Part shown: positions 6,846 through 12,852 of the stretch, piece after piece | Position numbering within the stretch: position 1 is the stretch's first letter | Layout: every line of letters begins with the position of its first letter | NCBI GenBank assembly: GCA_910578365.1 | Contig: CAJTRC010000034.1 | Location: 1-26,785 of the forward strand | Length of the DNA: 26,785 bases | From: an uncultured Muribaculaceae bacterium | GTDB taxonomy: Bacteria; Bacteroidota; Bacteroidia; Bacteroidales; Muribaculaceae | Reading direction: 5' to 3' | The notes under the pieces: generated by a model | Seen by the model: only the letters and a program-made list of their open reading frames with translations | Told to the model about the DNA's origin: nothing | Database searches by the model: none | Translations under genes and position numbers: made by a program

Positions 6846-9035
6846 ATGCGCAAATATATTCTATTATCACTACTTTTGCCGGCGATGGCCACCGAGGCTG
6901 AAACTGTGCATATAAGTACTCCGACCACCTCGCTGGTGCTCGACGCCACCGAAGGTCAGACCCCCAGATTCATATATTACGGCAACGCCCTGTCCGGCTC
7001 CGACCTGGCAAATCTGGAGGCCTCAGGCGCTCCGAGCCTCAACGCATACCCCGTGTACGGCCTGTGGCCCGAGAAAGAAGCCGCTTTTGCCGCCGTACAC
7101 GCCGACGGCAACATGACTCTGGACATGGCCGTAAGCTCGGTAAGCACCCGAACTGATGCCGACGGCTCTACCGTCACCACCATCACACTCAAGGACAAGG
7201 AATACCCCTTTACCATCGACCTCAACTACCGCAGCTGGACCGACGAAGATGTAATCGAAACCTGGACCGAAGCCTCGCACCAGGAGAAAGGCAAAGTACG
7301 CCTTACCCGATTTATGTCGGGATACCTGCCACTGCGCTACGGCCCGGTACATGTGTCGCAGCTCTACGGTTCATGGGCCAACGAAGGCCGCGTGGAGGAG
7401 GCACCGCTGCCTCACGGTCTGAAAGTGATAAAAAACAAGGACGGCGTGCGAAACTCGCATACAGCCCACAGTGAAGTGATGATTTCGCTCGACGGCCCGG
7501 CCATGGAGAACAGCGGACGCACCATTGGTGCCGCGCTGTGCTATGGCGGCAACTATAAACTCATGTTCGATACCGACGACTCGAACTATCACCACTTCTT
7601 CGCCGGCATAAACGAGGAAAACTCGGCCTATAATCTGGCCAAGGGCGAAAAGTTCGTCACTCCGCCTCTGGCACTTACCTACTCCGGTGAGGGTCTGGGC
7701 GGTGTCAGCCGCAACTTCCACCGCTGGGGCCGCAACCACCGTCTGGCCCACGGCACCGAAACACGCAAGATTCTGCTCAACAGCTGGGAAGGCGTGTACT
7801 TCGACATCAACGAGGAGGGCATGCTGCAGATGATGAGCGACATTGCCGCCATGGGCGGTGAACTGTTTGTGATGGACGACGGATGGTTCGGCGTGAAATA
7901 TCCACGCAACAACGACTCTACTGCGCTGGGCGACTGGGATGTCGACACCCGCAAGCTGCCGCACGGCATCAAGGGCCTGTGCGATGCCGCCGGCGAACGC
8001 GGCATCAAGTTCGGCATCTGGATTGAACCCGAGATGACCAACAGCGTGTCGGAACTCTACGAGAAGCACCCCGAGTACATAATCAAGGCACCGCGACGCA
8101 AGGCTATCGAAGGCCGCGGAGGCACTCAGCTGGTACTCGACCTGGCCAACCCCAAAGTGCAGGACATAGTGTTCAACATCGTAGACACACTTATGACCGG
8201 CTACCCTGAAATCGACTACATAAAATGGGATGCCAACGCCCCTATAATGAACCACGGCTCGCAGTATCAGACCGCCGACAACCAGAGTCACCTCTACATC
8301 GACTATCACCGCGGCCTTGAAGCAGCCCTCAAGCGCATTCGCGCCAAATACCCCCACCTTACCATCCAGGCCTGCGCCTCAGGCGGCGGACGCGCAAACT
8401 GGGGCGTGCTACCCTACTTCGACGAGTTCTGGGTAAGCGACAACACCGATGCCCTGCAGCGCATATACATGCAATGGGGCACCAGCTACTTCTTCCCTGC
8501 CGTGGCCATGGCTTCGCACATAAGCAACGCACCCAATCACCAGACATTCCGCACAGTGCCGCTGAAATTCCGCACCGATGTGGCAATGAGCGGCCGACTG
8601 GGCATGGAAATACAGCCCAAGATTATGAGCGACCCGGAGAAAGAGCAGACCCGCAAGGCCATTGCCGACTACAAGCGGGTACGCCATACCGTACAGCAGG
8701 GCGACCTGTACCGCCTGCTGTCGCCCTACGACCACAAGGGTGCCGCCTCGCTGATGTACGTTGAGCCCGACAAGAGCAAGGCGGTGTTCTACTGGTGGAA
8801 GACCGAAACGTTCGTAAACCAGCAGCTACCTCGGGTAACCATGGCCGGCCTTGACCCCGACCGCACCTATACCGTCACCGAGCTGAACCGCATCGACAAC
8901 GCGCCCCTGCCCTTCGAAGGCAAGCAGTTCACCGGACGGTATCTGATGAGCAACGGCCTGGAAATGCCCCTCGAGCACAATGTCGACTACCACAAGCGCA
9001 ACGACTACTCCTCGCGGGTGCTGCTTCTGGAATAA
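6846..9035 (+). CDS. Alpha-galactosidase, glycoside hydrolase family 36
   Basis: A 729-aa enzyme, the usual size for GH36. A short signal peptide (MRKYILLSLLLPAMATEAE) suggests a periplasmic enzyme. An N-terminal beta-sandwich is followed by the (beta/alpha)8 barrel: FVMDDGWFG near 341, GIWIEPEM near 390, KWDAN at 460-464 with the expected nucleophile D462, then CASGGGR near 510 and WVSDNTD at 529-535 with the expected acid/base D532. Known role: it releases terminal alpha-1,6-galactose from raffinose-type oligosaccharides and galactomannan. It stands alone with its own -7 box and a terminator. manA is next downstream, and the sus-like locus lies on the other strand several genes away, so a link to that locus is only suggestive. 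Confidence 0.93.
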   Translation: MRKYILLSLLLPAMATEAETVHISTPTTSLVLDATEGQTPRFIYYGNALSGSDLANLEASGAPSLNAYPVYGLWPEKEAAFAAVHADGNMTLDMAVSSVSTRTDADGSTVTTITLKDKEYPFTIDLNYRSWTDEDVIETWTEASHQEKGKVRLTRFMSGYLPLRYGPVHVSQLYGSWANEGRVEEAPLPHGLKVIKNKDGVRNSHTAHSEVMISLDGPAMENSGRTIGAALCYGGNYKLMFDTDDSNYHHFFAGINEENSAYNLAKGEKFVTPPLALTYSGEGLGGVSRNFHRWGRNHRLAHGTETRKILLNSWEGVYFDINEEGMLQMMSDIAAMGGELFVMDDGWFGVKYPRNNDSTALGDWDVDTRKLPHGIKGLCDAAGERGIKFGIWIEPEMTNSVSELYEKHPEYIIKAPRRKAIEGRGGTQLVLDLANPKVQDIVFNIVDTLMTGYPEIDYIKWDANAPIMNHGSQYQTADNQSHLYIDYHRGLEAALKRIRAKYPHLTIQACASGGGRANWGVLPYFDEFWVSDNTDALQRIYMQWGTSYFFPAVAMASHISNAPNHQTFRTVPLKFRTDVAMSGRLGMEIQPKIMSDPEKEQTRKAIADYKRVRHTVQQGDLYRLLSPYDHKGAASLMYVEPDKSKAVFYWWKTETFVNQQLPRVTMAGLDPDRTYTVTELNRIDNAPLPFEGKQFTGRYLMSNGLEMPLEHNVDYHKRNDYSSRVLLLE

Positions 9036-9088
9036 GCATAGACAATACTCTAAGGTTAAAAAAGTTGAACATTTTAAGTAAAAAAAGT

Positions 9089-9120
9089 AAATGGCGTGTG
9101 TAATTCACAAGCCATTTTTT
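9089..9120 (+). terminator. Probable terminator after the alpha-galactosidase gene
   Basis: AAATGGC (9089-9095) pairs with GCCATTT (9111-9117), with a further internal GTG/CAC pairing, followed by a T run to 9120. It lies about 55 nt after the stop codon. The remainder of the 194-nt gap before manA shows no clear consensus promoter. Confidence 0.7.
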
Positions 9121-9229
9121 CGTTTAAGCTATTGTGGTCCGGTGCCGCAGCTGTGTGGCCGCGACACTCAAGAGGCTGTTCAAATTACTTCTGAGCACAG
9201 TATATCAGACACTTAATAATTATAATAAT

Positions 9230-10192
9230 ATGATCCTTGCACCTATAAGTTTCGCACCCTATCTGAAAGACGTAATCTGGGGTGGCTCCAAAATCTGCAA
9301 ATACAAACAACTGCCCGCAAGCTCCGACAAAGTAGGCGAAAGCTGGGAAATCAGCGCCGTGCCAGGCCATGAATCGGTAGTCGACGCCGGCGAATACAAA
9401 GGCATGACCCTGCCCGAACTCATCGACCGCTTCGGCGTACAGCTGCTCGGCTCCAAGGTAGTGGAGCGATACGGCAAGGCGTTTCCGCTGCTGATTAAGA
9501 TTATCGATGCCAACCAGAACCTGTCGGTTCAGGTACACCCCGACGACGAACTGGCACGCAAGCGCCACAACTCGCTGGGCAAAACCGAAATGTGGTACAT
9601 AATCCAGAGCGATAAAGATGCCAAGATTTACGCCGGACTCAATACCGCCATGACTCCCGACGACTATGTACGCCGTGTGGCCGAAGGCAGCTTTGCCGAA
9701 ACTCTGGCCGTACACGACTCGCACCCCGGCGATGTATTCTTCCTGCCCGCCGGACGTGTACATGCCATAGGCGCAGGCAACCTGCTGGCCGAAATCCAGG
9801 AGTCGAGCGACGTTACCTACCGTATCTACGACTATGACCGCCGCGATGCCCAGGGCAACACCCGCGAACTGCACACCGAGCTGGCCAAAGATGCCATTGA
9901 CTTCACTCTGTACGACGAACTGAAGTCGCCCCGCCCCGCCGACAGCAATCCGGATGCCGAGATTGTGAAGTGCGACCACTTCGACGTGCGCCGCCTGCTG
10001 GTGAACGGCGAAAGCGAGTTCAAGTTCAACCCCGACTCCTTTACAGTGCTCATAGGCATCGAAGGCGAGGCTGTGCTGAGCTATCCTGCAGGCGAGATGG
10101 TTCTCAAGGCAGGCCACACAGTGCTGCTGCCAGCCGAGCTGTCGCAGATTAAGGTATCGGGCAATGCCTGCCTGCTGTCGGGACAGTGCTGA
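9230..10192 (+). CDS. manA: Mannose-6-phosphate isomerase, class I
   Basis: A 320-aa zinc enzyme interconverting mannose-6-phosphate and fructose-6-phosphate, cytoplasmic, of the short bacterial class I type. The cupin metal site is visible: Q101 and H103 in QVHPDDELA, E120 in KTEMWYII and H178 in AGRVHAIGAGN, followed by QESSDVTYRIYDYDR, which is characteristic of the family. The frame is open 32 codons further upstream, but those residues have no family similarity; the start at 9230 (MILAPISFAPYLKDVIWGG) matches the conserved N-terminus. It is separated from the alpha-galactosidase by a terminator. It converges with gluQ, with a hairpin spanning the 23-nt gap and the gluQ stop codon. Confidence 0.93.
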   Translation: MILAPISFAPYLKDVIWGGSKICKYKQLPASSDKVGESWEISAVPGHESVVDAGEYKGMTLPELIDRFGVQLLGSKVVERYGKAFPLLIKIIDANQNLSVQVHPDDELARKRHNSLGKTEMWYIIQSDKDAKIYAGLNTAMTPDDYVRRVAEGSFAETLAVHDSHPGDVFFLPAGRVHAIGAGNLLAEIQESSDVTYRIYDYDRRDAQGNTRELHTELAKDAIDFTLYDELKSPRPADSNPDAEIVKCDHFDVRRLLVNGESEFKFNPDSFTVLIGIEGEAVLSYPAGEMVLKAGHTVLLPAELSQIKVSGNACLLSGQC

Positions 10193-10194
10193 TA

Positions 10195-10223
10195 AGTTGA
10201 GGCGGCATAATGCCGTCACAACT
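10195..10223. terminator. Hairpin between convergent manA and gluQ, containing the gluQ stop codon
   Basis: Positions 10195-10208 and 10210-10223 form an inverted repeat: 5 bp, one A/A mismatch, then GGCGGCAT against ATGCCGTC with one wobble. The gluQ stop (10216-10218) lies inside the right arm. There is no T run, so termination strength is uncertain. The placement fits a compact shared terminator of two convergent genes. Confidence 0.5.
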
Positions 10224-11163
10224 GCAGTTCATGCAGCTTTACAGGAGCTTCCTCGGGAATCAGCCCGGCACGGAAAGCCGCCATACCAATTACCTCCTCG
10301 GGGCTGAAATGCCCGCGCAGGAAGGCCATACTCAGAGAGGCGTCGCGCTTACTAAGCCGGCGCCCTTCTTCGTTTCTGACCAGCGGCACATGGGCAAAGC
10401 GCGGAGGCTCGAAGCCCAGCAGTTCATACAGGTAGATTTGCTGTGCCGCCGACAGCAGCAGGTCGTCGCCGCGCAGCACCTCGGTCACACCCATCAGGGC
10501 ATCGTCGACCACTACCGCCAGCTGGTATGCCCAGGCGCCGTCGGCCCGCCGCAGTACAAAGTCGCCCACCTCGCGCGCCAGGTTGAAGCTGCAGTGGCCA
10601 CACACCATATCGTCGAACTCAATATTGCGGTCGGGGACCCACAGTCGCGTAGCCCCCGGAGTGGAGGCATCCCCGCCTCCACAATCCACGGATGGCATGG
10701 CTGATACGTCTGCGCTGTGATGGCCCGAAGCCTCCACTCCGGGGCCGATACGGGCGGGGCGGCAGGTACCGGCGTAGATAATGCGTCCGTCGCTCTGATG
10801 CGGGGCCTGTGTGGCCATTATTTCGGCGCGGGTGCAGTAGCACTGATAAGTGTAGCCTGTGGCCTTCAGACGCGCTAAGAAGGCTTCGTAAAAGCTGCTT
10901 CGGAGGCTCTGGCGGTACGGACCGTCCGGACCCGGGTCATCGAGGCCGCCTTCGTCCCATTCCAGACCCAGCCAGCGCAGGTCGTCCTCAATCATGCGGG
11001 CGTGCTCAAGTTTGGACCGCTGCGGGTCGAGGTCTTCAATGCGCAGTATCCACTTGCCACCCTGACGGCGTACCGACAGCCAGCTCAGCAGAGCTGTGTA
11101 CACATTGCCCAGATGCATCCTGCCGCTGGGCGACGGCGCGAAACGTCCTTTCATCATCAGCAT
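10216..11163 (-). CDS. gluQ: Glutamyl-Q tRNA(Asp) synthetase, carrying an in-frame repeat-element insertion
   Basis: This truncated GluRS paralogue has a catalytic domain only. Known role: it attaches glutamate to the queuosine at position 34 of tRNA-Asp. Visible motifs: GRFAPSPSGRMHLGN with the HIGH-like HLGN at 17-20, RIEDLDPQR at 41-49, the zinc site C108, C110, Y130, C134, and the KMSKS-like RRLSKRD at 268-274. There is no anticodon-binding domain, as expected. Residues about 140-170 (PGVEASGHHSADVSAMPS.. to ..GDASTPG) are encoded by a palindromic repeat element and are not family sequence; they sit in a loop right after the zinc site, before TRLWVPDRNIEF. Motifs on both sides are intact, so the enzyme may still work. 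Met4 (11154) is an equally good start. Confidence 0.88.
   Translation of the reverse strand: MLMMKGRFAPSPSGRMHLGNVYTALLSWLSVRRQGGKWILRIEDLDPQRSKLEHARMIEDDLRWLGLEWDEGGLDDPGPDGPYRQSLRSSFYEAFLARLKATGYTYQCYCTRAEIMATQAPHQSDGRIIYAGTCRPARIGPGVEASGHHSADVSAMPSVDCGGGDASTPGATRLWVPDRNIEFDDMVCGHCSFNLAREVGDFVLRRADGAWAYQLAVVVDDALMGVTEVLRGDDLLLSAAQQIYLYELLGFEPPRFAHVPLVRNEEGRRLSKRDASLSMAFLRGHFSPEEVIGMAAFRAGLIPEEAPVKLHELQL
10654..10744 (-). repeat. Palindromic repeat element, copy A (inside gluQ)
   Basis: Positions 10654-10668 and 10730-10744 are perfect 15-bp inverted repeats (left end CCCCGGAGTGGAGGC). The left arm can alternatively pair with an inner copy of GCCTCCAC at 10675-10682 across a 6-nt loop. Positions 10657-10740 align without gaps to copy B (11275-11358), with 70 of 84 bases identical by my count. 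It is translated in the gluQ frame as GVEASGHHSAD... and contains no stop. Confidence 0.85.
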
Positions 11164-11201
11164 TGTTTTTGCTTGTCAGGGATAATGTTTATTTGGGTGC
11201 G

Positions 11202-11221
11202 GCAGCGGCATGCCGCTACCC
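11202..11221 (-). terminator. Hairpin after the 157-aa gene
   Basis: Positions 11204-11217 form a perfect 14-bp palindrome, AGCGGCATGCCGCT. On the minus strand it extends by a wobble pair and two GC pairs to an 8-bp stem with loop CATG. It abuts the stop codon of the 157-aa gene (11221) and lies before gluQ. There is no T run, so it may be an RNA-stability or partial-termination structure, or part of another repeat. Confidence 0.4.
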
Positions 11222-11694
11222 TATCGGCTTGCTGCATCGATTATCGCCGCGATTGCGCGCAGGGCATATGCCTGCGGAGCAGAGGCATCTCTGCCTACAC
11301 TGTGCCCGGACGGCACGGCTGATAAGTCTGCGCTGTGGTGGCCGGAAGCCTCCACTCCTGCTTCCAATTCGACTATATTGTCCGCACGCCAGCGCTGCCT
11401 GAGCAGGTCAACGGCCCCATCGGCCGAGGGCAGGTACAAGGCTCCCACCCGCTGTGCCAGAGCACGGGCCCAAGCCGTGTCGGCAGCTGTAAATGCCACT
11501 TTGAAGCCGGCTCCGGTGAGCATCGATATGAGGGTTTCGTCGCCGCTGCCCACAGCGTTGTATATCAGCACGGGGCAAGGCTGCAGCCTTACGCGCAGCA
11601 CCCCCGGAGCATCGCCGGTATGAGTAAGGCGGTGCGTTGCCGAAACACCGCGCCGGTAGTCTTCCATTTTGCGTTCGAGATAATTGTCTGCCAT
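11221..11694 (-). CDS. Short Rossmann-like protein (SDR-like N-terminal remnant) with in-frame repeat insertion
   Basis: A 157-aa protein. The N-terminus MADNYLERKMEDYRRG resembles the opening of some Bacteroidales short-chain dehydrogenase-like proteins, from memory of the family rather than a search. Residues 41-70 (PVLIYNAVGSGDETLISMLT and GAGFKVAFTAAD) have the beta-alpha-beta layout of a Rossmann fold. The glycine-rich nucleotide motif (normally TGGxxGIG) is not intact, and the catalytic half is missing. Residues about 112-141 (AGVEASGHHSADLSAVPSG.. to ..DASAPQ) are encoded by repeat copy B, followed by a short helix to the end. The start is fixed by a promoter 5 nt upstream, which predicts an almost leaderless mRNA. 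It lies 57 nt upstream of gluQ and may be co-transcribed. It could be a decayed enzyme or a small regulator; function unknown. Confidence 0.6.
   Translation of the reverse strand: MADNYLERKMEDYRRGVSATHRLTHTGDAPGVLRVRLQPCPVLIYNAVGSGDETLISMLTGAGFKVAFTAADTAWARALAQRVGALYLPSADGAVDLLRQRWRADNIVELEAGVEASGHHSADLSAVPSGHSVGRDASAPQAYALRAIAAIIDAASR
11275..11358 (-). repeat. Palindromic repeat element, copy B (inside the 157-aa gene)
   Basis: This is an 84-bp stretch aligning gaplessly to copy A in gluQ with 14 mismatches. The right end keeps GCCTCCACTCC exactly; the left end is diverged (CGGAGCAGAGGC), so the terminal inverted repeat is imperfect here. It is read in the same frame as copy A, giving GVEASGHHSAD in both proteins. 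The conservation of the right end and of the central GCTGATA.GTCTGCGCTGTG block suggests common descent of a discrete element. Confidence 0.82.
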
Positions 11695-11698
11695 GCTG

Positions 11699-11730
11699 CA
11701 AAATTAGCAAAAAAACGCCGCCCCGGCAAA
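11699..11730 (-). promoter_or_regulatory. Promoter of the 157-aa gene, nested in the preceding terminator
   Basis: A perfect -7 box TAATTTTG at 11699-11706 and TTTG at 11727-11730 are 20 nt apart on the minus strand. The TTTG is in the loop of the upstream terminator hairpin, and the T run lies between the two boxes. The ATG (11694) begins 5 nt after the -7 box, so the transcript would start at or next to the start codon. Confidence 0.65.
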
Positions 11731-11742
11731 TCCGGAGCGGCG
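11709..11742 (-). terminator. Rho-independent terminator after the 283-aa SusE/F-like gene
   Basis: On the minus strand, an 11-bp GC-rich stem (11732-11742 with 11716-11726, one G-T wobble) closes a 5-nt loop and is followed by seven T residues (11709-11715). It starts about 20 nt after the stop codon at 11764. Confidence 0.88.
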
Positions 11743-11763
11743 CTGTAGATGATATTCAGATTA

Positions 11764-12615
11764 TTACTTTACAAGCTGCTTGCTTACCTTGCCGCCCTGA
11801 CGTACGATGTACAGGCCGTTTTCGGGGTTTGCAACGCGAACACCCTGGAGGTTGAAGTACTCGGCGGGAGCGTTGTCGGCGGCGATGTTGTCAACGCCGG
11901 ATTCTTCGCTCGAGAACTTAACATTCACGGGATCGGTGCTGGCATCGCCGAGAGTCAGAGTAACAATACCGGTGAAGTCCTCGCCCATAACGGTGTTGTT
12001 GGAGTTGTTGTAGTTCCACATGTCGTCGCTGCCGTCGAAAACGGTGTCGCCAAGACTGTAGTTATACTTGTCCCAGTCGGCATCGGCAATCTTGAATTCA
12101 GTGCCCATGGCTATTGTACATTCAAGGGTATATACATTGGTTTCGCCGACCTGTTTGAACTGCCATGCTTCCATTACCTCGTCGGTAGCGCCATTAAGCC
12201 AATCGTTCATACCGCCGCGCATATAGATAGGAGTGGGGCCCGAGGGTGCGGGGGTTGTGGTGGTCATGGTGATGGTGCTGCAGTCGCCGGCCACTACAAT
12301 AGTGTAGTCACCTTTCCAGGGAGTGCCTATGTTGCCGTCGCCCTGAGTGAGTCCCACAGGATTGCCCATATCATCGGCAGTATAAGTGCAGGTGTATGCG
12401 GCTGCATTGAAATCCTCCCACGAACCCATGGCGGTCGAAATCTTGAGCTGGGTCAGATCTTTTACCTCGAAAGTATAAGCACCGTCGGCGAGTTCAACAA
12501 CAAACGGGGTAGCGGGTTCCCAGGCCAGACCCTGACCGGCACCGACAACATAAAGCTGTGCGTTCATCGAAACTGTAGCGATGGCAGCAGCTGCAAAAGC
12601 GTAAAATTTCTTCAT
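11764..12615 (-). CDS. Secreted SusE/SusF-like glycan-binding protein with C-terminal YFNLQG motif
   Basis: A 283-aa protein. The start at 12615 (MKKFYAFAAAAIATVSMNAQ) gives a signal peptide without a lipobox Cys. A longer frame from 12732 is excluded because a consensus promoter (12704-12734) lies between the two. Two beta-rich modules follow: one from about residue 20 (LYVVGAGQGLAWEP.. PFVVELADGAYTFEVKD) and one from about 125 (IYMRGGMNDWLNG.. NVYTLECTI.. FKIADADWDKYNYS). These resemble the carbohydrate-binding repeats of SusE/SusF. The C-terminus EYFNLQGVRVANPENGLYIV ending KQLVK is the sorting-type motif. By position and domain type it probably binds the same glycan as the adjacent SusCDEF proteins. 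It has its own promoter and terminator, so it can be expressed independently of the operon. Confidence 0.78.
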   Translation of the reverse strand: MKKFYAFAAAAIATVSMNAQLYVVGAGQGLAWEPATPFVVELADGAYTFEVKDLTQLKISTAMGSWEDFNAAAYTCTYTADDMGNPVGLTQGDGNIGTPWKGDYTIVVAGDCSTITMTTTTPAPSGPTPIYMRGGMNDWLNGATDEVMEAWQFKQVGETNVYTLECTIAMGTEFKIADADWDKYNYSLGDTVFDGSDDMWNYNNSNNTVMGEDFTGIVTLTLGDASTDPVNVKFSSEESGVDNIAADNAPAEYFNLQGVRVANPENGLYIVRQGGKVSKQLVK

Positions 12616-12703
12616 GTAAAAAGTTTTTGAATTAGTTATTATGGTATTTTTAGTAAGTATGCTTTCTCTATAAACCCTATTATCAAGGGAGGCAATCGTG
12701 CTG

Positions 12704-12734
12704 CAAATATACAGCAATATTTTGGATTTCACAA
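12704..12734 (-). promoter_or_regulatory. Promoter of the 283-aa SusE/F-like gene
   Basis: On the minus strand, TTG at 12732-12734 and a perfect -7 box TATATTTG at 12704-12711 are 20 nt apart. The predicted leader to the ATG at 12615 is about 80 nt. Confidence 0.75.
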
Positions 12735-12788
12735 CATATAAGCCGATTTTTTTGTAAAATCACTTAGAGGGTGTTTAATAATAAATAC

Positions 12789-12822
12789 GTCGGGCACACC
12801 TGCTCTCGCGGATGTGCCCGAC
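12789..12822 (-). terminator. Stem-loop at the 3' end of the sus-like operon
   Basis: A 10-bp perfect stem (GTCGGGCACA at 12789-12798 with TGTGCCCGAC at 12813-12822) closes a 14-nt loop. It is followed on the minus strand by AT-rich sequence (GTATTTATTATT) rather than a pure T run. It lies about 30 nt after the SusF stop and is likely the operon terminator or a 3' stabilising structure. Confidence 0.65.
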
Positions 12823-12852
12823 TTGGGGAAGATTTATATTAAGGATAGATGA

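Noticed and set aside
7371..8357. A 328-codon open frame antisense to the GH36 gene, and similar long antisense frames at 9185-10219, 19239-20165 and 22180-22932
   Set aside because: They lie opposite strongly conserved genes, lack family motifs and promoters, and arise from GC-biased third codon positions.
10654..10744. The gluQ insert as an intein or group II intron
   Set aside because: It is too short, has no splicing motifs or conserved intron ends, and is translated in frame.
10597..11358. The two palindromic copies as a CRISPR array
   Set aside because: The copies are over 500 bp apart, diverged, inside coding genes, and there are no regular spacers or cas genes.
12616..12732. Longer start for the 283-aa SusE/F-like protein
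   Set aside because: The upstream ATG precedes the transcription start predicted by the -33/-7 pair at 12704-12734, and the signal peptide begins only at 12615.
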